A stretch of 64,000 nt of DNA from an uncultured Bacteroidota bacterium (GTDB lineage Bacteria > Bacteroidota > Bacteroidia > NS11-12g > UBA9320). The stretch lies in contig CAKZLB010000039.1 in NCBI GenBank assembly GCA_937124965.1, positions 1 through 64,000 of the forward strand, given 5' to 3'. The position numbers were made by a program, and so were the translations under genes. The notes beneath the pieces were generated by a model. It did no database searches, was not told where the DNA came from, and was given only the letters and a program-made list of their open reading frames with translations. This document shows positions 34,664 through 42,088 of the stretch, in pieces. Every line of letters starts with the position of its first letter. Within the stretch, counting starts at the first letter, position 1.

Positions 34664-35383
34664 ATGAAATATATTAAACTAAATAAGAACTGGAATGCTG
34701 AGCCCAATGCTCCAGATCCAGTAATATCAGAATCAGATCAAAGCATAAAGTTGACTTTTTTACTCAACTCATTTGTTTACCAACATATAGATGATGATGA
34801 CACAGGAAGCCTTGAGTTTTTCGAGGTCTATGCGTATAGATTAGGCTCAACTAACGACGAAGGCTATTTCCGCGGTCAATTTCGCTTTAAAAATGAGCAA
34901 TTGCCTTGGGGACAGTTTTATGAGTTGATTGATTCGAACTGGAAAAAGGATTTTCCACTGGACATGGTGATACTTAACGATGCAATTAATAAAAGTAACC
35001 TCAGACATTTTATCTTTTTTCTAAGGGATGAAACATTTGAATGTCTCGCTGTTGAATACCAATTTAAATTCACGGATAAAATATTCGAAAAACTTGAAAG
35101 TAAATATCCAAAAGGATCCTTGAATCATTACTTTGCGCTGTTTGCCTCTCATTTTGACAAACCAACTCTTAACAACTATAAATCCTTCAATGATTTGTAC
35201 ATTAGAATGGAAGGCAAAGATGAGTTCAGTAATTTACAGAAAGAACTTCAAATTATAAAGACAAACAATGACCTTGATTTATACTTAAAAATTGTCAACT
35301 ATTTTGAGATTGAAGATTTTGGAACTGAACAGTTGAATGAAATGATTAAAGTGTTAGAGACGTATAACGTTGAGAATAAATAA
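34664..35383 (+). CDS. Hypothetical protein
   Basis: A 239-residue soluble protein without signal peptide. The N-terminal half is beta-rich (SIKLTFLLNSFVYQHI, SLEFFEVYAYRLGS, GYFRGQFRF) and the C-terminal half helical. No family recognised. It stands alone between an apparent gene relic and an SDR gene, with its own spacers, like a single-gene cassette. A role in immunity or regulation would be a guess. Confidence 0.55.
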   Translation: MKYIKLNKNWNAEPNAPDPVISESDQSIKLTFLLNSFVYQHIDDDDTGSLEFFEVYAYRLGSTNDEGYFRGQFRFKNEQLPWGQFYELIDSNWKKDFPLDMVILNDAINKSNLRHFIFFLRDETFECLAVEYQFKFTDKIFEKLESKYPKGSLNHYFALFASHFDKPTLNNYKSFNDLYIRMEGKDEFSNLQKELQIIKTNNDLDLYLKIVNYFEIEDFGTEQLNEMIKVLETYNVENK

Positions 35384-35533
35384 AAAATACTGCACACAAA
35401 ATCGTGTATAGTCCACAAAATCTTAGATTCCGTTAGTTTCGTGCAGATTAAAAACTATATTACGTCAACACCGCAGAACACTTACCTATAGGCTAAGTAA
35501 TAACAAATAGTACAGCATAAATCTTATAGTAAG

Positions 35534-36394
35534 ATGAAAAGAACATGTTTAATAACAGGAGGGAATTCTGGAATTGGAAAGCAAGCTGCCATCCAATTGG
35601 CTCAAGCTGGATTTCATGTAATAATTGGAGTTAGAAATTTAAAACGAGGAGAGATTGCACTTGAAGATATCAAAGAAAAATCGGAACAAAATGACATTGA
35701 GATATTGCAAGTTGATATGTCATCAAAAAAGTCAATTATAGACGCGTCACTTGAATTAAAAAAGAGAATAAATCAGTTGGATGTACTAATTCATAACGCT
35801 GCCGATTTTGATATTGCCCGAAAGCAGCCTGAAAGATCTGTTGATGGAATTGAAACCATTTGGGCGACAAATCAAATTGGGCCAGTCGTTCTCACGGATT
35901 CTGTAATGGACTTGATTAGAAAAAGTGAGCAAGGTAGGATAATAACAATTGCTTCAAAAGGATTAATGATGCACCCTACATTGACAGTTGATTTGAATGA
36001 TCCAGAATTTGAAAAAAGAAAATTTAGCGTACCAAAAGCATATTATCAATCGAAACTTGCACAGGTTATGTACACTTATTGGTTGTCTGAAAAACTTAAA
36101 GGCACAGGCATAACTGTAAATTGTATTCGGGTAACAAATGTAAAAGTTGACATAAGTCGTTACCCAAATATTTCAGGATTTATGAAATTTCTATATTCAT
36201 TAAAAAGTCGGTTTTCAATTTCAGCTGAAGAAATGGCTAAAACGTATATTTATTTAGCAACATCCCCGGAAATAAATAAGACGACAGGAAAATACTTTAA
36301 TGAAAAGAACAAACCAGTTTCTTCATCATCATATAGTTTGAATAAAGAAAACATCGATGCTGTTATGAAGCTGACAATGAGCTATATAAAATAG
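35534..36394 (+). CDS. Short-chain dehydrogenase/reductase
   Basis: A 286-residue NAD(P)-dependent oxidoreductase. The cofactor motif TGGNSGIGKQAA is at residues about 7-18; the Asp of LQVDMSSK (about 55) and the N-A-A segment LIHNAAD follow. The catalytic Tyr and Lys are in YYQSK. The pattern (R after the second strand, GVRNLKRG) fits retinol-dehydrogenase/protochlorophyllide-reductase-like SDRs that prefer NADPH. The substrate is unknown. It has no operon partner. Confidence 0.85.
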   Translation: MKRTCLITGGNSGIGKQAAIQLAQAGFHVIIGVRNLKRGEIALEDIKEKSEQNDIEILQVDMSSKKSIIDASLELKKRINQLDVLIHNAADFDIARKQPERSVDGIETIWATNQIGPVVLTDSVMDLIRKSEQGRIITIASKGLMMHPTLTVDLNDPEFEKRKFSVPKAYYQSKLAQVMYTYWLSEKLKGTGITVNCIRVTNVKVDISRYPNISGFMKFLYSLKSRFSISAEEMAKTYIYLATSPEINKTTGKYFNEKNKPVSSSSYSLNKENIDAVMKLTMSYIK

Positions 36395-36593
36395 GCACTT
36401 AATATAACAAGCAGTCGTAAAACATCGAGAGCATGTCGCTCTATTTGACCAATTGTGTTTAATCAATGACTAGGCGGCTCATAAGTTTGTACTTCGAAAG
36501 GCCAATCAGCTCATACCACCAACCATACGCAGGAAAATCGTATTATATCAAAATCTTTTATGGGTAATTAGACTCAAAGAAGTTTTGTTGTAG

Positions 36594-37205
36594 CTATTTA
36601 AATAACTCCACGTACTGCTCTTTTCCTTGTGTAGTCAAATATGGGTAAATCACTTCAAATAACAAGGTGTGATAGTGAGCTACTTTCGATAGATCTTCTT
36701 TTTTGAAAAAATCAGCAGCATTCAGCCAATTATCACCTAAAATATTCATACGTTCAAACAAACGAGCATACTCACCATCAAGCTCTTCCTCTCGCATCAC
36801 ACCTTCTTTTGTTAAGTTTTGAAAAAGAAATAGGTATTGTTGTTTACGCTTTTGCTGTAATTGAAGGTAGTGCTTTTTCAGTCTTTCATCACTTCCCAAC
36901 ACGTGGTATAAATCCCGAGTAATAAATCTAAATTGGTATAGGATATTCATGGACACTTTGGAGCTCTCATACAGAAAAGAAAGAATGAGTGAATCTTGAC
37001 TTATTTTGTTCAATTCATAATCCATTTTCTCCACCAGCATAAAGTATAGCTGAGATACTATCTCGGATTTCGTTCTAAAGTGGTAATTCAAATTGCCATG
37101 ACTCATTTTAAGAGAACTGGCTATCTGTCTTAAGGTGACATCCTTGAGCCCTTGTTTATTGAACAATTCTAATGCTTTAAAAAGTATGCGTTCTTTTGTT
37201 TTCAT
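36594..37205 (-). CDS. TetR/AcrR family transcriptional regulator
   Basis: A 203-residue protein with an N-terminal helix-turn-helix (about 8-50: LRQIASSLKMSHGNLNYHF, then RTKSEIVSQL). It is divergent from a flavin monooxygenase gene; two copies of a TAGTAAA.TTGACCTA motif in the 54-bp gap are its likely operator. The ligand-binding part is not diagnostic. It probably represses the monooxygenase/acetyltransferase unit in the absence of its ligand. Confidence 0.85.
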   Translation of the reverse strand: MKTKERILFKALELFNKQGLKDVTLRQIASSLKMSHGNLNYHFRTKSEIVSQLYFMLVEKMDYELNKISQDSLILSFLYESSKVSMNILYQFRFITRDLYHVLGSDERLKKHYLQLQQKRKQQYLFLFQNLTKEGVMREEELDGEYARLFERMNILGDNWLNAADFFKKEDLSKVAHYHTLLFEVIYPYLTTQGKEQYVELFK

Positions 37206-37210
37206 AAAAT

Positions 37211-37245
37211 TAGTAAACTTGACCTATTTTAGTAAATTTGACCTA
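37211..37245. promoter_or_regulatory. Duplicated operator-like motif between TetR and monooxygenase genes
   Basis: TAGTAAACTTGACCTA at 37211-37226 and TAGTAAATTTGACCTA at 37230-37245 are direct repeats differing at one base, 19 bp apart start to start. Each is a partial palindrome (TAG..AA..TT..CTA). It is a typical TetR operator position. Confidence 0.65.
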
Positions 37246-37259
37246 AAAATACAAGGATA

Positions 37260-38384
37260 GTGAATATATCGATAATAGGGGGAGGAATTACTGGATTAAC
37301 AACAGCATTGGCTTTGCACAATGCAGGTATATCGACAAAAGTATACGAGCAGGCAGAAAAACTTAGTGAGATTGGGGCGGGACTATGGCTTCAGCCTAAT
37401 GCAGTACAAATTATAGATTGGTTAGGGATTAAGGAAGCTGTGATAAATGAAGGTTGTATACTTAACAAAATGGAGATTGTCTATCCTAATCTTCGCCCTA
37501 TCAAAAAAATCAAAAGAGCCGTTGTTGAAGATCAATATGGAAACCAAACGATTGCTATTCATCGTGGAATACTTCAGCGAATTTTATACGATAGGTGTAA
37601 ACAATTCAATCTTGTTGAATTAGGAATGCCTTATATCAGTCATCAAAAAAGAAATAATAAAAATCAATTGCATTTTAGGAATAAAACCGTTTCAAGCGAT
37701 ATTGTTTTGGGTGCTGATGGGATTAACTCTCAAGTTAGAAAGGCAATGGACTTGCCTTCTGAATATCGGCATACTGGACAAATTTGCTTTAGAGGCATAG
37801 CAAACATCTCATTACCTGATAATTTACAATGTGAAGGAAAAGAGGTTTGGGGGGATAAACGCAGATTTGGGTTCTCTCAACTATCAGCCAATTCAGTATA
37901 TTTCTTCATAGTTTTGAATAAAGAAATTTGCCCTCAAGAACTTAACACGACCTCATTAGCAGCGATGTTTAAAGATTTTGATCCGATAGTAGCCGACATT
38001 ATCGAGGCATCAGGAGACATGCATACAGCTGAGCTGATTGATTTGAAAAGATTGGATAACTGGCACAATTCAACCGTATGCCTACTTGGTGATGCTGCAC
38101 ATGCTACTACCCCTAATATGGGTCAAGGCGCTTGCCAGGGGATAGAAGATGCTTTCTACATCAGCCACTACTTAAAAGAGTTCAGTACTTCACAAGATGC
38201 CTTCAAGGCATTTGAAATGCAAAGAAGAAAAAAGGTAGACTATGTGGTAAACAATTCATGGAATTTCGGAAGAATGGTACACAATCAAACGGGGCAAAAG
38301 CTTCTTAAAGTTATTATGAAATTAACACCTGAAAAAGTAATGAGCAAACAATTGAATTCGCTCTATTCCTTAGAAGAACTATGA
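37260..38384 (+). CDS. FAD-dependent monooxygenase (class A)
   Basis: A 374-residue protein starting at GTG. The FAD-binding GxGxxG (SIIGGGITGLTTALAL, residues about 4-19) is followed by YEQAEKLSEIGAGLWL. DIVLGADGINSQVRKA is the DG motif, and CLLGDAAHATTPNMGQGACQ the GD motif, as in salicylate-hydroxylase, zeaxanthin-epoxidase and TetX-type enzymes. It hydroxylates or epoxidises a small aromatic or polycyclic compound using NAD(P)H and oxygen. It is transcribed with a GNAT gene (4-bp overlap) and divergent from a TetR regulator. A detoxification role is likely but the substrate is unknown. Confidence 0.85.
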   Translation: MNISIIGGGITGLTTALALHNAGISTKVYEQAEKLSEIGAGLWLQPNAVQIIDWLGIKEAVINEGCILNKMEIVYPNLRPIKKIKRAVVEDQYGNQTIAIHRGILQRILYDRCKQFNLVELGMPYISHQKRNNKNQLHFRNKTVSSDIVLGADGINSQVRKAMDLPSEYRHTGQICFRGIANISLPDNLQCEGKEVWGDKRRFGFSQLSANSVYFFIVLNKEICPQELNTTSLAAMFKDFDPIVADIIEASGDMHTAELIDLKRLDNWHNSTVCLLGDAAHATTPNMGQGACQGIEDAFYISHYLKEFSTSQDAFKAFEMQRRKKVDYVVNNSWNFGRMVHNQTGQKLLKVIMKLTPEKVMSKQLNSLYSLEEL

Positions 38385-38833
38385 AATGTTCAAAATTGCA
38401 CCTCAGAGAAAAGTCAAGAAACGAATCCATACCGTATCCACTTTTGCTAATGGCTGATGAATCTATCGATGTTATAAATTCGTACATCCATCAGTGTGAT
38501 ATTTATCTGATTAAAAACAATGACCTGACCATTGGTGTCTGTGCTATTCAGAAAGTGGACTCTTTCACTATTGAAATTAAAAATCTGGCGATTACTATAG
38601 ACTATCGCAACTTTGGGATTGGGAGCTGGTGTCTTCAAAAGGTTAAGGAAATCCACCCCGCCAAAATTGTACTTGTGGGAACTGGTGATGCTTCTATCAA
38701 TGCCTTAAGATTTTACATGAAAAATGGGTTTAAGCCACATACAATTAGAAAGAGTTTTTTTCTAAACAACTACGATCATCCTATTATAGAAAATGGAATA
38801 CAGCTTAAAGATCAAATAATATTAAAAAAATAA
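38381..38833 (+). CDS. GNAT family N-acetyltransferase
   Basis: A 150-residue protein with the GNAT core: KNLAITIDYRNFGIGSWCL contains the acetyl-CoA-binding RxxGxG/A motif (RNFGIG) at about 70-76, and GDASINALRFYMKNGFK is the usual motif B segment. It transfers an acetyl group to an unknown amine. The start overlaps the monooxygenase stop (ATGA), so the two act from one transcript, probably in modification of the same compound. Confidence 0.8.
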   Translation: MKCSKLHLREKSRNESIPYPLLLMADESIDVINSYIHQCDIYLIKNNDLTIGVCAIQKVDSFTIEIKNLAITIDYRNFGIGSWCLQKVKEIHPAKIVLVGTGDASINALRFYMKNGFKPHTIRKSFFLNNYDHPIIENGIQLKDQIILKK

Positions 38834-38844
38834 CCAGTTAAACG

Positions 38845-39666
38845 ATGATTTTAAACAGTAAACTAAAGTCGCTACTAAAGTCAGTAGGTTTTATAACCTT
38901 GTATTTATTTTTTGGTGCAATATTGTCACAATTAAAAACGTATTTTCCACCTCAATGTGAGCGCTATGCCCAAGGAATATTGGGAACTATAGGAGTAATC
39001 CTTACAGTTATCGTATTTCTCAAATTTGAGAAAAAAAAGCCTAAAGACTATGGCCTTAATTGGGAGAAACTCTCCTTTTCTAGGTTTGGGATTGGTATTT
39101 CTTTGGGTATTGTATTAGCTACAGCGATGATGTTTTCTCAAATATGGTACAGTAATTTGGAATTGTCATTAAACGAAGACGTATCGTTATTCCCATTTTT
39201 ATTCTGGTCATTGGCATTTATCCCACTTGCTTTTATGGAAGAAGTGGCATTCAGATCATACCCTTTGTTAGCCCTTAACAAAGCATTTGGGTTTAGAATA
39301 ACACAACTCATTTTAGCCATTCTATTTGCAGTTTATCATATGCTCATGATGTGAAGCCCTAAAGCCTCACTGCTTGGCCCAGGGATATGGGCATTCGTTT
39401 ATGCATTAACCGCAGTAAGGTCTGGAGGAATAGCTTTACCTACAGGGCTGCATTTCGGACTTAATTTTGTTCAATCTGTTTTTGGTGGTCAAAAAGGAAT
39501 TGAACCTTTATGGGATATAGATTACCCTTCTAATGTCTCTGAATCGGCAATATTGTCGAATGAACAATTTGGCGTGGGGCTTCATATTCTTCTCTTAATC
39601 TTGTGTGTGGTTGCTACAGAAATTTATATTAGAAAAGATAAACCTAGCCATTACAATATATACTAA
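38845..39666 (+). pseudogene. CPBP family intramembrane metalloprotease, interrupted by in-frame TGA
   Basis: The reading frame would encode 273 residues but is stopped at codon 170 by TGA (39352-39354); the same frame then stays open for 103 codons to TAA at 39664. CPBP motif 1 EEVAFR (E132, E133, R137) and the motif 2 His (VYHMLM) precede the stop; motif 3 (TGLHFGLNF) lies after it, so the truncated product lacks a conserved catalytic part. The mutation probably changed a Trp codon (TGG) to TGA, since homologues often have W before SPK. TGA is a normal stop elsewhere here. It starts 11 bp after the GNAT gene. Confidence 0.85.
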
Positions 39667-39725
39667 ACTTAGTTACCTTGCGGAACAGCAAAGCATCTTA
39701 AACAGAGTGTGGTTTTAGATGAAGA

Positions 39726-39778
39726 TATTGACTTTTATGAAATTCTAAACCTATAAAGAAGAAACGAACTCAGGTTTA
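39726..39778 (-). mobile_element. Partial copy of the MITE-like element (minus orientation)
   Basis: Read on the minus strand, AACCTGAGTTCGTTTCTTC and the following 30 bases (TATAGGTTTAGAATTTCATA...) match the left end of the element at 18411 over about 50 bp. The rest of the element is missing or too diverged to see. It lies between the broken CPBP gene and the Crp-family gene. Confidence 0.7.
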
Positions 39779-39814
39779 TAGAAAAGTATTACTCAACTTG
39801 GCTACAGTCACAGT

Positions 39815-40396
39815 ATGAACTTAAAGAAAATCTTTCAAAGAATCGGCGAAACATATTCTCCTCTAACTCCTCAATGTCAGCAAGATTTATTCAAAAATTC
39901 AATTATTAGCAACTTCAAAAAAGGCGATATTGTGGTTCGTGAAGGACAGTATTCTAAAAAGGCATATTTAATTATTGAAGGTTGTGCGAGGGCTTATTAC
40001 TTGAAAGATGGAAAAGAAATTTCAGATTGGTTTACGTTTGAAAACCAATTCATGGCTTCAGTTGTAAGTTTTTTTAGCAATCAACCAAGTCCACACTTTG
40101 TGGAATTTATGGAAGAATCAACGGTTGTTGAATTCTCAAAAGAAACAGTAGATCTCCTATCCGATAAATACCACGACTTTGAGAGATTTATCAGCAAGGT
40201 GGTTACAGAAACCATGTTAGGACTTTGCGAAAGGTTGAACACCATTCAATTTTCAAAAGCAGATGAAAGGTATCAGAAGTTAATTGCTATTTATCCAGAT
40301 ATAACCCAAAGAATGCCTCTTACTCACATTGCATCATATTTAGGAATTACACTTGAGACATTGAGCCGAATTCGTAATCCTAAAGTTCGAATTTGA
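39815..40396 (+). CDS. Crp/Fnr family transcriptional regulator
   Basis: A 193-residue protein. The N-terminal cyclic-nucleotide-binding-type barrel is at about 20-120 (FKKGDIVVREGQYSKKAYLIIEG is the usual first loop). The long C-helix (about 125-150) is followed by a short winged-helix part (MPLTHIASYLGITLETLSRI). There is no Fe-S cysteine cluster, so it is not an Fnr oxygen sensor of the classic kind. Many Bacteroidota have several of these, mostly with unknown signals. It is upstream of a small membrane protein and an oxidoreductase that it might control. Confidence 0.8.
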   Translation: MNLKKIFQRIGETYSPLTPQCQQDLFKNSIISNFKKGDIVVREGQYSKKAYLIIEGCARAYYLKDGKEISDWFTFENQFMASVVSFFSNQPSPHFVEFMEESTVVEFSKETVDLLSDKYHDFERFISKVVTETMLGLCERLNTIQFSKADERYQKLIAIYPDITQRMPLTHIASYLGITLETLSRIRNPKVRI

Positions 40397-40451
40397 TTTA
40401 TATCAAATGATAACTCTTCCGTTGAAATAAACTTTGTCTAAAAGTTTAAAA

Positions 40452-40778
40452 ATGGAAGTATATAAAAAACATCAAAAATCAATTTTGGGCTCCTGGTGGG
40501 AACCCCTTAGAAAATGGTTTTATCCAACGTGGTTGGTTTATGAAGCTTCAATTCGCTTCTACGGTTACGCCCTAGATGTGCATAAATATTTCATAGATCA
40601 ACATGATTACATGGGTGATACTATTGCCCAAACCATAGCAATCACCTGTGGTATAGCTACTTTTATTATTTGCACATTCTATTTAACCGTACCCGCCTGT
40701 TTTACACTTTACGAATTTTTCAAAGACGACAAGCCTGCAAACATTCCATTAGTCAACAAATTAAAAGTGTACTTCTAG
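40452..40778 (+). CDS. Small hypothetical membrane protein
   Basis: 108 residues from the ATG of MEVYKKHQKS; a TTG 18 bases earlier could add six residues. It has one clear transmembrane helix (TIAQTIAITCGIATFIICTF, about 65-85) with a second hydrophobic stretch after it and aromatic-rich flanks. No family recognised. It lies 55 bp downstream of the Crp-family gene. Confidence 0.5.
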   Translation: MEVYKKHQKSILGSWWEPLRKWFYPTWLVYEASIRFYGYALDVHKYFIDQHDYMGDTIAQTIAITCGIATFIICTFYLTVPACFTLYEFFKDDKPANIPLVNKLKVYF

Positions 40779-40956
40779 TCATATTAAAAAAAAAGAAATC
40801 GAATTCAACACGGTTTTTTTGATTCATAACTATAACAATAGCAATGCTCTGTTCTTTCTTTCTCGTTTTCATCGGAACAAAAGGAAAACTTGTGGGTAGG
40901 GTAGCAGTATTATCAATTGATGATTTAACTCCATTAGAATTATAAAGTAAAAATAA

Positions 40957-41538
40957 ATGAACAAACGAATAGCAATAATCATAGGTCACCCAGATAAAGA
41001 AAGTTATAACTACGCATTGGCACAAGCGTATAAAAAAGGTGCACAGTCAACGGGATCTGAGGTACAAGAAGTTGTTTTGGCAGATTTAGAATTTAATCCC
41101 AATCTTCAATATGGTTATAGAAAGCGTACCGAACTTGAACCCGATTTACTTAAGAGCCAGGAAATATTAAAATGGGCTGACCATTTGGTTTGGGTGTATC
41201 CTGTTTGGTGGGGTTCAGTGCCAGCCATTATGAAAGGATTTCTCGATAGAGTTCTTCTTCCAGGCTTTGCTTTCAGTAAAAGAGAAGATTCTTTGTGGTG
41301 GGATAAACATTTTACAGGTAAAACAGCTCGGATAATATGTACCTTGGATCAACCCCCTTGGTACTATCGGTTAATTAATAAGTCTCCGAGTCATCATGCA
41401 ATGAGAAAAGGAACTTTGCAATTTATCGGTGTGAAAAAAGTAAGAATTACAACCATAGGACCAATCAGACTATCTAAAAAAGCGTATAGAGTAAAATGGC
41501 TCAAAAAAATTGAGAAATTAGGCCAAACCATTAAATAG
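40957..41538 (+). CDS. NAD(P)H-dependent flavin oxidoreductase (flavodoxin_2 fold)
   Basis: A 193-residue protein of the NQO1/MdaB/KefF type. IIIGHPDKESYNYALAQAYK is the FMN/FAD phosphate-binding start; WADHLVWVYPVWWGSVPAIMKGFLDRVLLPGFAF is the family signature. It reduces quinones or similar compounds by two electrons. It is followed 35 bp later by a small membrane protein gene. Together with the nearby monooxygenase and SDR, it fits a xenobiotic or redox stress role. Confidence 0.85.
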   Translation: MNKRIAIIIGHPDKESYNYALAQAYKKGAQSTGSEVQEVVLADLEFNPNLQYGYRKRTELEPDLLKSQEILKWADHLVWVYPVWWGSVPAIMKGFLDRVLLPGFAFSKREDSLWWDKHFTGKTARIICTLDQPPWYYRLINKSPSHHAMRKGTLQFIGVKKVRITTIGPIRLSKKAYRVKWLKKIEKLGQTIK

Positions 41539-41573
41539 CAGTTACTTTGGACATCGTTTAAGAGGCAATATTT

Positions 41574-41987
41574 ATGAGTAAAAAGACTGCAATCATTCTA
41601 ATGTTTTTTATTTTAGGAATAGTTCTCATATTCCACTTCTTGATTTTAACTGAGCAAATTCCTTATGATAGAGTTTGGGCTGGAAAGCTTAAATCAATTG
41701 AAGAAATGAAAGCTTTTGAAGCTTTTTCTATTATCCTTAATTTCTTTATGCTAACTGTACTTTACATTAAGTATCGACAACTTTTGAAAGGTATAAATAA
41801 TAAAGCCGTTAATATCTTAATTTGGATTTTTGCAGGGATTTTTGCCTTGAATTCTGTGGGCAATCTTTTTGCTGAAAGTATGATCGAATTGATTCTTGGA
41901 ACTGCTTTTACTTTGACTTCATCTATTTTGTGCTTTATCATTGTTAAAAAAGAAAAAACGAAAGCAAAAGCACCCAATGATGTATAA
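41574..41987 (+). CDS. Hypothetical four-helix membrane protein
   Basis: A 137-residue protein with four hydrophobic helices (about 5-25, 47-65, 80-98 and 105-124) and a basic C-terminal tail (KKEKTKAKAPNDV). No conserved family was recognised. The position, 35 bp after the oxidoreductase gene, suggests one transcript. Confidence 0.55.
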   Translation: MSKKTAIILMFFILGIVLIFHFLILTEQIPYDRVWAGKLKSIEEMKAFEAFSIILNFFMLTVLYIKYRQLLKGINNKAVNILIWIFAGIFALNSVGNLFAESMIELILGTAFTLTSSILCFIIVKKEKTKAKAPNDV

Positions 41988-42088
41988 AGTATGCTCATCC
42001 GAATAAGCATCTTTTAAAGTCTGCTATGGTAAATACAGTCGTCGCTGGAACATTGTACAAACAAATATCGTGATCAGCTTTTTATCCC

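Noticed and set aside
33572-35383. Toxin/immunity pair
   Set aside because: The two orphan genes are separated by a palindromic spacer and a gene relic and show no toxin motif.
39352-39354. Selenocysteine or alternative code for TGA in the CPBP gene
   Set aside because: No SECIS-like hairpin was evident, and TGA ends many other genes here; a nonsense mutation is simpler.
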